From the NCBI RefSeq assembly GCF_011058165.1, contig NZ_JAALEG010000026.1, positions 1 to 64,000 of the forward strand: DNA of 64,000 nucleotides, in the 5' to 3' direction. Numbering within the stretch: position 1 is the stretch's first letter; each line of letters opens with the position of its first letter. The stretch comes from Rhodococcus aetherivorans. Lineage in GTDB: Bacteria; Actinomycetota; Actinomycetes; Mycobacteriales; Mycobacteriaceae. The notes beneath the pieces were generated by a model, which was given only the letters and a program-made list of their open reading frames with translations, ran no database searches and had not been told where the DNA came from. The position numbers were made by a program, and so were the translations under genes. Below, one piece after another: positions 35,213 through 45,079 of this stretch.

Positions 35213-37738
35213 ATGTTCGAAAGGTTCACCGATCGCGCGCGGCGCGTCGTCGTCCTGGCTCAGGAAGAGGCCAGGATGCTCAACCACAACTACATCGGCA
35301 CGGAGCACATTCTCCTGGGCCTCATTCACGAAGGCGAGGGCGTAGCGGCCAAGTCGCTCGAATCTTTGGGGATCTCCCTCGAAGGCGTCCGCAGCCAGGT
35401 CGAGGAGATCATCGGCCAGGGACAGCAGGCCCCGTCGGGCCACATCCCGTTCACGCCCCGTGCCAAGAAGGTGCTCGAGCTCAGCCTGCGTGAGGCGCTG
35501 CAGCTCGGACACAACTACATCGGTACCGAGCACATCCTCCTCGGCCTCATCCGCGAGGGCGAGGGCGTCGCGGCACAGGTGCTCGTCAAGCTCGGTGCGG
35601 ACCTGAACCGGGTGCGCCAGCAGGTCATCCAGCTGCTCTCCGGGTACCAGGGCAAGGAGCCCCAGGAATCCGGCACCAGCCGTGGCGAGGCCGGCACCCC
35701 GTCGACGTCGCTGGTGCTCGACCAGTTCGGCCGCAACCTCACGCAGGCCGCGCTCGAGGGCAAGCTCGACCCCGTCATCGGTCGCGCCAAGGAAATCGAG
35801 CGCGTCATGCAGGTCCTGAGCCGCCGCACCAAGAACAACCCGGTGCTCATCGGCGAGCCGGGCGTCGGCAAGACCGCCGTCGTCGAAGGCCTGGCGCAGG
35901 CCATCGTCAACGGCGAGGTCCCCGAGACGCTCAAGGACAAGCAGCTGTACACCCTCGACCTCGGTTCGCTGGTCGCGGGCAGCCGCTACCGCGGTGACTT
36001 CGAGGAACGCCTGAAGAAGGTGCTCAAGGAGATCAACAGCCGCGGCGACATCATCCTGTTCATCGACGAGCTGCACACGCTCGTCGGCGCGGGTGCCGCC
36101 GAGGGCGCCATCGACGCGGCGTCGATCCTGAAGCCGAAGCTGGCGCGCGGCGAGCTGCAGACCATCGGTGCCACCACCCTCGACGAGTACCGCAAGTACA
36201 TCGAGAAGGACGCCGCGCTCGAGCGCCGGTTCCAGCCGGTGCAGGTGGGCGAGCCGACGGTCGAGCACACCATCGAGATCCTCAAGGGCCTGCGCGACCG
36301 GTACGAGGCGCACCACCGCGTGTCCATCACCGACAAGGCGCTGGTCGCCGCGGCGAGCCTGGCCGACCGCTACATCAACGACCGCTTCCTGCCGGACAAG
36401 GCGATCGACCTCATCGACGAGGCCGGTGCGCGCATGCGCATCCGCCGGATGACCGCGCCGCCGGACCTGCGCGAGTTCGACGACAAGATCGCCGACGCGC
36501 GCCGGGAGAAGGAGTCCGCGATCGACGCGCAGGACTTCGAGAAGGCCGCGAACCTGCGCGACAAGGAGAAGCAGCTCGTCGCGCAGCGCGCCGAGCGCGA
36601 GAAGCAGTGGCGCGCCGGTGATCTCGACGTCATCGCCGAGGTCGACGAGGAGCAGATCGCCGAGGTCCTCGCCAACTGGACCGGTATCCCGGTGTTCAAG
36701 CTCACCGAGGAGGAGACCACCCGTCTGCTCCGCATGGAGGACGAGCTGCACAAGCGGATCATCGGCCAGGAGGACGCCGTCAGGGCCGTCGCCAAGGCGA
36801 TCCGGCGTACCCGCGCCGGCCTGAAGGACCCGAAGCGTCCCGCCGGTTCGTTCATCTTCGCCGGCCCGTCCGGCGTCGGTAAGACCGAGCTGTCGAAGGC
36901 GCTCGCGAACTTCCTGTTCGGCGAGGACGACGCGCTCATCCAGATCGACATGGGCGAGTTCCACGACCGGTTCACCGCGTCGCGGCTCTTCGGTGCCCCT
37001 CCGGGCTACGTCGGCTACGAAGAGGGCGGCCAGCTCACCGAGAAGGTGCGCCGCAAGCCGTTCTCCGTGGTCCTGTTCGACGAGATCGAGAAGGCCCACC
37101 AGGAGATCTACAACACCCTCCTGCAGGTCCTCGAGGACGGCCGCCTCACCGACGGCCAGGGACGCACGGTCGACTTCAAGAACACCGTGCTGATCTTCAC
37201 CTCGAACCTCGGTACCGCCGACATCTCGAAGGCGGTCGGCCTGGGCTTCACCAAGGGCTCCGGCGCCGAGTCGAACTACGAGCGGATGAAGCTCAAGGTC
37301 AACGACGAGCTGAAGAAGCACTTCCGGCCCGAGTTCCTCAACCGCATCGACGACATCATCGTCTTCCACCAGCTCACGCAGGATCAGATCATCCAGATGG
37401 TGGACCTGATGATCGGCCGCGTCGAGGTGCAGCTGAAGAACAAGGACATGGGCATCGAGCTCACCGAGAAGGCGAAGTCGCTGCTCGCGAAGCGGGGCTT
37501 CGATCCGGTCCTCGGCGCCCGGCCGCTGCGCCGCACGATCCAGCGCGAGATCGAGGACCAGCTCTCGGAGAAGATCCTCTTCAACGAGATCGGCCCCGGC
37601 CAGATCGTCCTGGTCGACGTCGAAGGCTGGGACGGCGAGGGTGCCGGGGAGAACGCGAAGTTCACCTTCACCCCGAGCGAGAAGCCGGCCGCGGTGCCCG
37701 ACACCCCGGCGGTGGCCCTGGCCAAGGACGCCGAGTAG
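35213..37738 (+). CDS. clpC: ATP-dependent Clp protease ATP-binding subunit ClpC
   Basis: An 841-residue Hsp100 unfoldase that feeds substrates to ClpP. Two N-terminal Clp repeats (about 1-75 and 77-145) bind adaptors. AAA module 1 has GEPGVGKT at 214-221, then a short middle domain with a UVR-like segment ([18 protein letters not shown]). AAA module 2 has GPSGVGKT at about 551-558, and a C-terminal ClpB-D2-small domain follows. Length matches mycobacterial ClpC1. ATG 35213 has gagggag upstream. The N-terminal domain is the target of antimycobacterial cyclic peptides in relatives. Confidence 0.97.
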   Translation: MFERFTDRARRVVVLAQEEARMLNHNYIGTEHILLGLIHEGEGVAAKSLESLGISLEGVRSQVEEIIGQGQQAPSGHIPFTPRAKKVLELSLREALQLGHNYIGTEHILLGLIREGEGVAAQVLVKLGADLNRVRQQVIQLLSGYQGKEPQESGTSRGEAGTPSTSLVLDQFGRNLTQAALEGKLDPVIGRAKEIERVMQVLSRRTKNNPVLIGEPGVGKTAVVEGLAQAIVNGEVPETLKDKQLYTLDLGSLVAGSRYRGDFEERLKKVLKEINSRGDIILFIDELHTLVGAGAAEGAIDAASILKPKLARGELQTIGATTLDEYRKYIEKDAALERRFQPVQVGEPTVEHTIEILKGLRDRYEAHHRVSITDKALVAAASLADRYINDRFLPDKAIDLIDEAGARMRIRRMTAPPDLREFDDKIADARREKESAIDAQDFEKAANLRDKEKQLVAQRAEREKQWRAGDLDVIAEVDEEQIAEVLANWTGIPVFKLTEEETTRLLRMEDELHKRIIGQEDAVRAVAKAIRRTRAGLKDPKRPAGSFIFAGPSGVGKTELSKALANFLFGEDDALIQIDMGEFHDRFTASRLFGAPPGYVGYEEGGQLTEKVRRKPFSVVLFDEIEKAHQEIYNTLLQVLEDGRLTDGQGRTVDFKNTVLIFTSNLGTADISKAVGLGFTKGSGAESNYERMKLKVNDELKKHFRPEFLNRIDDIIVFHQLTQDQIIQMVDLMIGRVEVQLKNKDMGIELTEKAKSLLAKRGFDPVLGARPLRRTIQREIEDQLSEKILFNEIGPGQIVLVDVEGWDGEGAGENAKFTFTPSEKPAAVPDTPAVALAKDAE

Positions 37739-37751
37739 TCCTGCTCCGACG

Positions 37752-37796
37752 AACGCCGACGGGCGGCACCCACTGCGGGTGCCGCCCGTCGGCGTT
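37752..37796. terminator. Strong hairpin terminator between clpC and the TIGR03086 gene
   Basis: A 20-bp perfect stem (aacgccgacgggcggcaccc with its complement) and a 5-nt loop lie 13 bases after the clpC stop and just before the convergent gene's end. It probably ends transcription in both directions. Confidence 0.88.
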
Positions 37797-37808
37797 GGTG
37801 TGTCGGGA

Positions 37809-38402
37809 TCAGCGCCGCCAGGCCGCGGTGTCCCGCCCGGACCAGTTCGCGAGCCGCTCGACGGGGCTCGCGTCCGGCGCCGGCTCGACGGCCGCGCCGA
37901 AGGGAACCCGTCCGCCGCGCACGGAGGCGGGGATCTTGCTGCGCGCGACGACGAACGCGGCCTCCACGAGCACCGGATCCGGCTCGGCCGGCAGTCCCGT
38001 GGCGACGGCGAGATCCCAGCCGTGCACGAGGGCCTCGTTGAGATTGCTCAGCACCGCGGCGCGGCCGGGCACCGTTCCCCACGGCGCGACGACGGGCCGG
38101 TCGAGCAGGTCGTCGTCGCTCCACACCTTCCGGTAGTGGGCCTGCGCCCGCTCGAGTTCGGCGCGCCACGCGTCGTCGGGCACGCCGGTCAGGAACTCCG
38201 GAACGCTCAGCGGGTCGCCGTCGCTGCCGATCACGCGGCCGCGATCGACGGTGGCGACGAGGTGGCCGAGCAGCGCGCGCACGTCGTAGTCCGGGCAGGG
38301 CGTCGGGTCGGTCATCTGCTCGGGGCGGACCTCGTCGATCAGCGTGGCCACCCACGCCAGGGCGTCGCGGTAGAGGGGACGGGGGTCGGACGCGGTGCTC
38401 AT
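37809..38402 (-). CDS. TIGR03086 family metal-binding protein (DinB/maleylpyruvate isomerase fold)
   Basis: A 197-residue four-helix protein. PTPCPDYDVRALLGHLVATVDR carries the first metal-binding histidine, and NEALVHGWDLAVATG carries the conserved H-G-W-D motif. Actinobacterial members of this fold include mycothiol-dependent isomerases and transferases, so a mycothiol-linked reaction is possible but unproven. ATG 38402 has a gaaagg ribosome site. It is divergent from the WYL regulator, which may control it. Confidence 0.86.
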   Translation of the reverse strand: MSTASDPRPLYRDALAWVATLIDEVRPEQMTDPTPCPDYDVRALLGHLVATVDRGRVIGSDGDPLSVPEFLTGVPDDAWRAELERAQAHYRKVWSDDDLLDRPVVAPWGTVPGRAAVLSNLNEALVHGWDLAVATGLPAEPDPVLVEAAFVVARSKIPASVRGGRVPFGAAVEPAPDASPVERLANWSGRDTAAWRR

Positions 38403-38495
38403 ATCGGGCCTTTCGGTCGTGTGGTTGCTGCCGGACACGATCCTGCGCGCGAAACACGACACCTTCTGTCATGTATTTCTGGGAGAGTTCGGCAG

Positions 38496-39443
38496 GTGCG
38501 AGCCGATCGGTTGCTGTCCCTGGTCCTGCTGCTGCGACACCGCGGCCGGATGACCGCGCCCGCGATCGCCAGGGAACTCGAGGTCTCGGTGCGCACCGTG
38601 CTGCGCGACGTCGAGGCCCTGTCGGCGGCCGGGATCCCCGTCTACGCCGAACGCGGACGCGACGGCGGTTTCGCGCTGCTCCCCGGCTTCACCACCGACC
38701 TGACCGGCCTGACCGTCGACGAGGCGACCGCCCTGCTCGCGGCGAGCGCGTCGGCCACCCCCGACTCGCTCGGCATGGCCTCCGCGTTCGCCTCGGCGAT
38801 GCGGAAGGTGACCGTCGCGCTGCCCGAGGCGCAGCGCACCGCCGCCGCGCGGGTCGGGGAGCGGATCGTCGTCAGCTCGTCGGGGTGGGTGGTCGATCAC
38901 CGGCGGGACGAGCACCTCGGCGTCGTCCAGCAGGCCGTGTTCACCGATCGCCGCCTGCGCATCCGCTACCGCTCCCGTGGCGCCGAGGCGCGGTGGCGGA
39001 CGGTCGACCCGCTCGGGCTGGTCAGCGCGGCGGGCCGCTGGTATCTGGTGGCGCTGCATCGCGGCGCCGAACGCACCTACCGCCTCTCCCGCATGGAACG
39101 GGTGCAACCGCTCGACACCGCGGCTCACCGCCCACCCGACGTCGACCTCGCCCGGATCTGGCAGCGGCGCCGCACCGAGTTCCGGGCCGGTCTGGGCACG
39201 GTCACCGCCGCGGTGCGGATCCGGGACCGGCGTCGGGAAGACCTCGCGGCGATCGCGATCCGCGTCGTCGCGCAGCGGCCCACCGGCGACGGCTGGTGGG
39301 AGGCCGAGGCGGAGTTCGGCGGGGCCACCCACGCCGGCGCCGCGATGTGGCAACTCGGCGACGACGCCGAGCTGCTCGGGCCGCCCGAACTCCGGGAGCA
39401 GGTCCGGTCGTCGGCCGAGCGCCTCGCCGAGCGGCACCGGTAG
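38496..39443 (+). CDS. YafY-type transcriptional regulator with WYL domain
   Basis: A 315-residue regulator. An N-terminal helix-turn-helix (about 1-58, LLRHRGRMTAPAIARELEVSVRTVLRDVEAL) is followed by a linker and a WYL domain (about 140-230, RRLRIRYRSRGAEARWR ... RWYLVALHRGAERTYRLSRM) and the WCX extension. WYL domains sense small ligands or nucleic acids. GTG 38496 has gggag upstream. It is divergent from the TIGR03086 gene with a 93-bp gap that must hold both promoters. This pairing is common for YafY regulators. Confidence 0.9.
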   Translation: MRADRLLSLVLLLRHRGRMTAPAIARELEVSVRTVLRDVEALSAAGIPVYAERGRDGGFALLPGFTTDLTGLTVDEATALLAASASATPDSLGMASAFASAMRKVTVALPEAQRTAAARVGERIVVSSSGWVVDHRRDEHLGVVQQAVFTDRRLRIRYRSRGAEARWRTVDPLGLVSAAGRWYLVALHRGAERTYRLSRMERVQPLDTAAHRPPDVDLARIWQRRRTEFRAGLGTVTAAVRIRDRRREDLAAIAIRVVAQRPTGDGWWEAEAEFGGATHAGAAMWQLGDDAELLGPPELREQVRSSAERLAERHR

Positions 39444-39452
39444 CCCGGCCCG

Positions 39453-40217
39453 TCACCGCGCCACTGCGGTTCTCGTCGCCGCATCGCCGCGGTCCGGGAC
39501 GCGAGGGGCGGCGACGAACGCCTCCTCCGCGATCTGGGCCGCGTAGACCGCCGGGTCGATCCGCGCGACGAGGTCGGCGGTCTGGGTCGCCATGGCCCGC
39601 AGCGCGGTGAGTTTGCGGTCGAGCGTGAGCCCGTGCAGCCGGACGTGGACCGCGAGCCGCTCTTCGCGCACGCCCGTGGGGCGCTCGTCGCTCATGTACA
39701 TGCCCCATTCCTCGTAGAGGTCCCGGAACCGGTCGAGATGCTCCACGGTGGGGGTGGCATACAGCAGCCGGGAACGGCAACCGCGGTCACGCCAGGCCCG
39801 GGTGACCCAGCGGTGCACGGCGGTGTGGTCGGGGTGGTAGGTCATCCCGTCGGCACCGAAGGTCAGGATCGTGCCGGGGCGGACGTCGTCGAGGAGCCGT
39901 CCGGCCCACGCGAGACCGGTGTCCTCGTGCTCGGCGAGGGCACCGTCCGGCAGGCCGAGGACGTGGTGCTCTTCGACACCGAGGACGGCCATGGCGGCGG
40001 CCGCTTCCCAGCGGCGGACCCGGCCCAGCCGCTCCGGAGGCCACGAGCGGGGGTCGGCGGTTCCGTGCTCGCCGGCGGTGGCCGAGGCGCACACGACGCG
40101 CCGGCCGTCGTCGCGGGCGGCGGCCATGACGCCGGCGGCGAGGTAGGTCTCGTCGTCGGGGTGGGCCCAGATCGACAGGATCGTCCCGGACAGGGGCAGG
40201 GATGTCGTCGCGTTCAT
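39453..40217 (-). CDS. PIG-L family deacetylase
   Basis: A 254-residue zinc N-acetylglucosaminyl deacetylase-fold protein. AHPDDE (18-23) supplies the catalytic Asp and two zinc ligands, and the later MTYHPDHTAVH supplies the third histidine. The family includes MshB and Mca of mycothiol metabolism, but the sequence alone does not place it in either. ATG 40217 is preferred; upstream open frame lacks homology. It is divergent from the acyl-CoA-dehydrogenase-like gene and convergent with the WYL regulator. Confidence 0.9.
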   Translation of the reverse strand: MNATTSLPLSGTILSIWAHPDDETYLAAGVMAAARDDGRRVVCASATAGEHGTADPRSWPPERLGRVRRWEAAAAMAVLGVEEHHVLGLPDGALAEHEDTGLAWAGRLLDDVRPGTILTFGADGMTYHPDHTAVHRWVTRAWRDRGCRSRLLYATPTVEHLDRFRDLYEEWGMYMSDERPTGVREERLAVHVRLHGLTLDRKLTALRAMATQTADLVARIDPAVYAAQIAEEAFVAAPRVPDRGDAATRTAVAR

Positions 40218-40323
40218 GCCTCTCACGGTCCGTGCGGGCCCTGCCCCGGCGCTCCCGCGCGCTCTCGGCGCGCTGGGATCCGGTGGGAGCGCGGTGAGAG
40301 CAGGCGGGCGCATCGTCGTGGCC

Positions 40324-41523
40324 ATGGACACCACACTCACCCTGAACCCCACCCGGAACCGGACCGCGGCCGAGTTGCCGACCGAGATGCTGGAGCGGTT
40401 CCGATCCCGTGCCGGCGAACTCGACCGGTCCAACTCCTACTTCGACGAGGACCTCGCCGAGCTGCGGGCCGCCGGCTATCTCGGCGCCGCCGTACCCACC
40501 CGCTACGGGGGATGGGGCCTCGATCTGGCCCGGCTGGCCGCGAGCCAGCGGCGCCTCGCCCGCTACGCCCCGGCGACCGCGCTGGCGATGACGATGCACT
40601 CCTACTGGATCGGGATCGCCACCGAACTGGAACGCACGGGCGACACGTCGCTCCGCTGGATCCTGGAGGCCGCGGTGGCCGGCGACGTGTTCGCCGCCGG
40701 ACACGCCGAGACGGGCAACGACATCCCGGTGCTGCTGTCGACGTGCCGGGCGCAGCGCGTGGCGGGCGGCTACCGGCTCACCGGCCGCAAACAGTTCGGC
40801 TCCAACGGTCCGGCGTGGCGGTGGCTCGGCGCGCACGCCGTCGACGCGGACGCGGCGGGCGGGCCGCACATCGTGCACGCCTTCGTCGAACGGCGCAGCG
40901 CGGGGGTGAAGGTCGTGGAGACGTGGGACACCCTCGGCATGCGGCCGACGCAGAGCCACGACACGGTTCTCGACGACGTCTTCGTGCCCGACGACCGCAT
41001 CGGGCGGGTCGTCCCCGCGGGCGACGGCAGCGACCCGTTCCTCGTGGCGATGACGATGTGGCCGCTCTCGCTCATGGCGGCGGTGTACCTGGGGATCGCC
41101 GACCGCGCCCTGGAACTCGCCGTCCGCAGCGCCCGGCGCAAGACCTCGGTGGCGATCGAGCGGGGCGCGTACGCGTACAACCCGTTCGTGCAGCACCAGG
41201 TCGCGGAGATGTATCTCGAGCTGGACGCCGCCTCGGCGACGCTCGACCGGTTCGTCGCGGACTGGGTGGCCGGCACGGACCACGGCGACGAGTGGGTGCC
41301 CAAGGTGTATGCGATGAAGTGGCGGGCGGTGGAAGCGGCCAAACGGGTCGTCGACATCGCCCTCGACGTGGCCGGTGGCGCCGGCATGTTCACCGGGAAC
41401 GAGCTCGAACGCCTCTACCGCGACGTGCGGTGCGGGGGATTCCACCCCGGCAACGACGCGCTCACCCACGAACTCGTCGGCAAGTCGCTGCTCGGCATTC
41501 TCGGCGAACAGCCCAGGTGGTGA
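40324..41523 (+). CDS. Acyl-CoA dehydrogenase-fold flavoprotein lacking the usual catalytic Glu
   Basis: A 399-residue protein with N-terminal helices, a middle beta domain (AGHAETGNDIPVLLSTCRA, GYRLTGRKQFGSNGP) and a C-terminal helical bundle (DIALDVAGGAGMFTGNELERLYRDVR). In ordinary enzymes the catalytic glutamate sits in Y-E-G-T just after this. Here the segment reads F-H-P-G-N, so the base is absent at that place. It may use a Glu elsewhere, as isovaleryl-CoA dehydrogenase does, or act as a flavin monooxygenase or other activity. ATG 40324 is chosen by domain start. Its regulator and substrate are unknown. Confidence 0.87.
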   Translation: MDTTLTLNPTRNRTAAELPTEMLERFRSRAGELDRSNSYFDEDLAELRAAGYLGAAVPTRYGGWGLDLARLAASQRRLARYAPATALAMTMHSYWIGIATELERTGDTSLRWILEAAVAGDVFAAGHAETGNDIPVLLSTCRAQRVAGGYRLTGRKQFGSNGPAWRWLGAHAVDADAAGGPHIVHAFVERRSAGVKVVETWDTLGMRPTQSHDTVLDDVFVPDDRIGRVVPAGDGSDPFLVAMTMWPLSLMAAVYLGIADRALELAVRSARRKTSVAIERGAYAYNPFVQHQVAEMYLELDAASATLDRFVADWVAGTDHGDEWVPKVYAMKWRAVEAAKRVVDIALDVAGGAGMFTGNELERLYRDVRCGGFHPGNDALTHELVGKSLLGILGEQPRW

Positions 41524-41547
41524 GGTCGCGGCTCCCGGCCCGGGCGG

Positions 41548-44406
41548 TCACAGCGCGCGGAGCGCATGCTCGGCGGCGGCCTCGCCGTCGAGCATCGCGC
41601 CGTGTCGTCGCGCCGCCTCGTACGCGTCGTCGCCGAGCGCGGCGCGCAGTCGCGCGCCGAGCTCGTCCAGGGCCACCTCGTCGGCGCCGAAGATGCGATG
41701 ACCGGCCGCGGTCGCGCGCACGGCCCCCTCGAGCACCGCGGCGTCGCGGTAGCGGTCCAGGCGTTCGAGAAGCCCGGCGATCGAGCGCAGCATCGTCCAC
41801 TGCGTCGACCACATCCCGGCGCGCCGCCAGTGCGGGATCAGGCGCCGGTACTCGTCGGCGGCGGCCGCCGGGTCACCGATCCGGGCGTCGATGGACGCCT
41901 TCGACGCGCCGGCGAGACCGGTCACGAACGAGGCGTTCGTCTGTTCCGCGATGTCCAGTGCCCGAGCGAAGCGCGCGCGGGCCCGTTCGACGTCGACTGC
42001 CAGGTCCGCCTCCCCGGCGCAGTGCCAGACATACGCGGCGTGCGGGGTGCGTGCGTCGGCGACCTCGGCGAGGAGTGCCTCGGCCTGCTCGACGGCGGCC
42101 GGTTCACCCGCATAACCCAACGGCAGCAGCTCGGTGGCACGCGCCATGAGCCGCTGCGCCGGGTCGTTCGCGGCGGCCGCGGCGGCCCGCCGGTACCAGG
42201 CGGCGGCCTCGTCGAGATGCCCCTCGAACAACTCGTAGCTCCCGCGAACGGTCATCGCCTCCGCCGCCGGCTCGGTCTTCGCCCGCTCGACGGCGCGCAA
42301 CGCAGCGGCGCTGAGCCGGCCCGTCTCGGCCACGTCGCCGGACATCCATGCCGCGTAGGCGGCCACCACCCGCACGCGCGCGGCGAACGGGCTCCGGCCC
42401 TCCGGATCGGCGTCGATCACCAGCCGCGCCCAGCCCAGCACGTCCGGTCGCAGCCGGAAGATCCCGTAGTCCAGCAGGGCATTGACGAGACGACCCGCGA
42501 GCGCGACCTCGTCGTGGTCGAGCAACCAGCCGAGCGCGCTGCGCAACTCCGGTACGGCGGCATCGATCTGCGCCAGGACCGGCTCGCCCGGCTGCAGCAG
42601 TCGTGAATCCGCCCGGTCGACCCAGTCGGCCAGGTGCCGGGCGTGCCGTTCCGCGACGAGGTCGACCCGGCCCTCGCGGGTGAGTTGTTCGGCGCCGAAC
42701 GCCCGCAGCGTCTCGAGCAGCATGTACCGGCGGCCGGGTATCCGCATCACCAGCGAGCGCTCCACGAGGTGTGTCAACGCCGCGGTGACCGTCCCCGGAT
42801 CCGTGCCGCAGACCGCCGCGGCGTCGGCCGCGTCGAACGAGCCCGAGAACACCGACAGTTCCGCGAAGGTCCGCTGCAGATCCTCCGCGAGCAGCCCGAA
42901 CGACCACGACACCGCCGCGGCCAGCGACCCGTGCCGCGGCGACGTGCGGTACCCCGACGCCAGCAGCTCGAAGCGGTGGTCCAGGCCCGCGGCGACCTCC
43001 GCGACCTCGTGGGTGTGCAGGCACGCGGCTGCCAGCTCGATCGCCAACGGCAACCCGTCCAGGCGCCGCACGATCTCGGCGATGCAGGCGAGTTCTCGCC
43101 CGTCCGGCTCGAAGCCCGGGACGACGGCCCGCGCCCGCTCCTCGAACAACCGCACGGCCGGTGCGTCCTCGCCGTCGTACGACAGCGTCGGCACCTGGCG
43201 GACGTGCTCGCCTACGACTCGGAGCCGCTCCCGGCTCGTCGCCACGATCCGCACGTGCGCGCAGGTGGCGAGCAGGCGTTCGACGACAGCGGCGATCGGA
43301 TCGAGCACGTGCTCACAGTTGTCGAGCAGCAGCACGAGCTCGGTGTCGCCCAGCACGTCGGCCACCCGCTCGGCGAGGGAGGTGCCGGGACGGGCGTCGA
43401 TCCGCAGGGCGGCGGCGGCCACGTCGACCGCGGAGTCCGGGTCGGCAGTGGCCAATTCGCACAACACCACCGGCCGATCCGGTCGGGCGGCCCGGAGCCG
43501 GTGCCCGACCTCGAGGAGCAACCGGGTCTTGCCGACCCCGCCCGGACCGACCAGGGTCACCAGGCGCCCGGACTCCGCCAGCTCGGTCACCGCCACCGCC
43601 AGGGCGTCCCGGCCGACGAGCGACGTCGCCGGAACCGGCAACCGGCCCACCGGCGCCCACACCCGGTCGGCGGCACCGGCGAGCAGTTCCGCGTGGTGAG
43701 CCGCCAGTGCCGGCGACGGTTCGATGCCCAGCTCGTCGCCGAGCAGCCGCCGGAAGTCGTCGTAGACCCGTAGCGCCTCGGCCCGGCGTCCGGTCGCCGC
43801 GAGCGCCGTCATCAGCAGCGCGCGCGGCCGTTCCCGCAGCGGCTGCGCGTCGGCGAGCGCCACCAGTTCGGCAACGAGGCCGTCGGTGTCGCCCCGTCCG
43901 AGCCGCACCTCGGCCCGGACCTCGTGGGCCCGGGAACGCAGCTCCTCCAGCCGCGTCGCCTCGGCCCGGGCCTCGTCCACCTCGTCGAGTTCGGGGTAGG
44001 CGGGGCCCTGCCAGCGCGCGAGCACGGCGTCGATCTCGGCCGGCACGCCCGCATCCCCCGTCGCCCCCGCGCTCAGGGCCACCACGAGCCGGTCGGCGTC
44101 GACCTCGATACCGGCCGGATCGAGCCGATAGCCCTCACCGACGGACTCGATCAGGCCGTCGGGCAGACCACGGCGAAGCCGGAACATGTGGTTCTGCAGG
44201 GCGGCGGCCGGATCCGCCGGTCGCCTGGACGGCCACAGGGCATCGACGGCGGAGTGCGCCGGCACCACCCGGCCCCGCCGGAGCACCAGCAGTGCCAGCA
44301 GGCGTCGCTGCAGCAGCCCGTCGGGAGTGATGTCGCGCCGATCCGCATCCAGCACGCGGAGCGGGCCGAGTACCTCGACTCGCGCCCGGTCGCCACCCGT
44401 GACCAC
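41548..44406 (-). CDS. SARP/AfsR-type regulator with BTAD, NTPase and TPR-like domains
   Basis: A 952-residue multidomain regulator. Residues about 8-97 form an OmpR-type winged helix (ALQNHMFRLRRGL); 100-245 form the bacterial transcriptional activator domain. An NB-ARC-like ATPase begins at 260, with Walker A GPGGVGKT (287-294), LVLLLDNCEHV as Walker B and GLPLAIELAAA. The last 350 residues are TPR-like helices rich in Ala. Such proteins activate secondary-metabolite or stress genes after nucleotide-dependent switching. GTG 44406 has gggag at some distance. No biosynthetic cluster adjoins it, so the target is unknown. Confidence 0.9.
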   Translation of the reverse strand: MVTGGDRARVEVLGPLRVLDADRRDITPDGLLQRRLLALLVLRRGRVVPAHSAVDALWPSRRPADPAAALQNHMFRLRRGLPDGLIESVGEGYRLDPAGIEVDADRLVVALSAGATGDAGVPAEIDAVLARWQGPAYPELDEVDEARAEATRLEELRSRAHEVRAEVRLGRGDTDGLVAELVALADAQPLRERPRALLMTALAATGRRAEALRVYDDFRRLLGDELGIEPSPALAAHHAELLAGAADRVWAPVGRLPVPATSLVGRDALAVAVTELAESGRLVTLVGPGGVGKTRLLLEVGHRLRAARPDRPVVLCELATADPDSAVDVAAAALRIDARPGTSLAERVADVLGDTELVLLLDNCEHVLDPIAAVVERLLATCAHVRIVATSRERLRVVGEHVRQVPTLSYDGEDAPAVRLFEERARAVVPGFEPDGRELACIAEIVRRLDGLPLAIELAAACLHTHEVAEVAAGLDHRFELLASGYRTSPRHGSLAAAVSWSFGLLAEDLQRTFAELSVFSGSFDAADAAAVCGTDPGTVTAALTHLVERSLVMRIPGRRYMLLETLRAFGAEQLTREGRVDLVAERHARHLADWVDRADSRLLQPGEPVLAQIDAAVPELRSALGWLLDHDEVALAGRLVNALLDYGIFRLRPDVLGWARLVIDADPEGRSPFAARVRVVAAYAAWMSGDVAETGRLSAAALRAVERAKTEPAAEAMTVRGSYELFEGHLDEAAAWYRRAAAAAANDPAQRLMARATELLPLGYAGEPAAVEQAEALLAEVADARTPHAAYVWHCAGEADLAVDVERARARFARALDIAEQTNASFVTGLAGASKASIDARIGDPAAAADEYRRLIPHWRRAGMWSTQWTMLRSIAGLLERLDRYRDAAVLEGAVRATAAGHRIFGADEVALDELGARLRAALGDDAYEAARRHGAMLDGEAAAEHALRAL

Positions 44407-44454
44407 GGAACCATTGGACCACTCCCGCCGGTCTCCTGCCGAGACCCGGGGCCT

Positions 44455-45072
44455 TCACGTGCGATGCGGTTCCGGCGGATCGGCGGGCCGCATCCACAGC
44501 GCCGCGACGAGGAAGCACACCGCCCCGACGAACGTGCCGAGGTCCGCGAGCCGCGGCGCGAGTGTTTCGCCGGCCGGATCGATGTGGGCGCCGACGGCCG
44601 AGGCGCCGAATGCGAGCGAACCGAGCATGTTCAGCCACGTGCTGCGCCAGTTGCGGGCGTGTGGATCCCACAGCGCATCGGTGTCGGTGGTGGCCACCAC
44701 CGCCAGTGCGCTGCTGACGAGGAAGCACACCGACCCGACGGCGTCGGGCCGCCACACCAGGTTCCGCTCCTCGGACGCCGTCAGGCCGGCGACGAGCGCG
44801 AATCCGGTGCTCACGTTGAACGCGAGTGTGCCCGCCCACTGCACCGCGGCCGACCACCAGTCGTACCGGTCCACTCGCGTCGCCGCGGGCGGGCGGTGCG
44901 TCAGCAGCAGTTGCACGGTCGCTGCCGCGGTGAAGAACCACGAGCCCACGAAGTAGAGCAGATTCGAGGTGGCGGCGGGGAGGACGAGCACGCCGCCGGA
45001 ACCCGCGGCGAACAGGGCGGAGCCGATGACGAACAGCCGCGACTCGCGGCGCAGCGTCGGCCGGGTGAACAC
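44455..45072 (-). CDS. YrhK-like domain membrane protein
   Basis: A protein of about 205 residues with six likely membrane helices, among them LFVIGSALFAAGSGGVLVL, FVGSWFFTAAATVQLLL, AVGSVCFLVSSALAVVA and LGTFVGAVCFLVAALWM. The repeated pattern resembles the YrhK domain. GTG 45072 is chosen because TAGGTT (minus strand 45085-45080) lies 7 nt upstream, which predicts a leaderless mRNA. The open frame further upstream only translates the tandem repeats. It is divergent from osmC. The function is unknown. Confidence 0.8.
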   Translation of the reverse strand: MFTRPTLRRESRLFVIGSALFAAGSGGVLVLPAATSNLLYFVGSWFFTAAATVQLLLTHRPPAATRVDRYDWWSAAVQWAGTLAFNVSTGFALVAGLTASEERNLVWRPDAVGSVCFLVSSALAVVATTDTDALWDPHARNWRSTWLNMLGSLAFGASAVGAHIDPAGETLAPRLADLGTFVGAVCFLVAALWMRPADPPEPHRT

Positions 45073-45079
45073 ACCCGCG

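Noticed and set aside
35084-37369. A minus-strand open frame of about 761 codons opposite clpC
   Set aside because: It is a shadow of clpC with Leu/Val/Asp-rich low-complexity translation.
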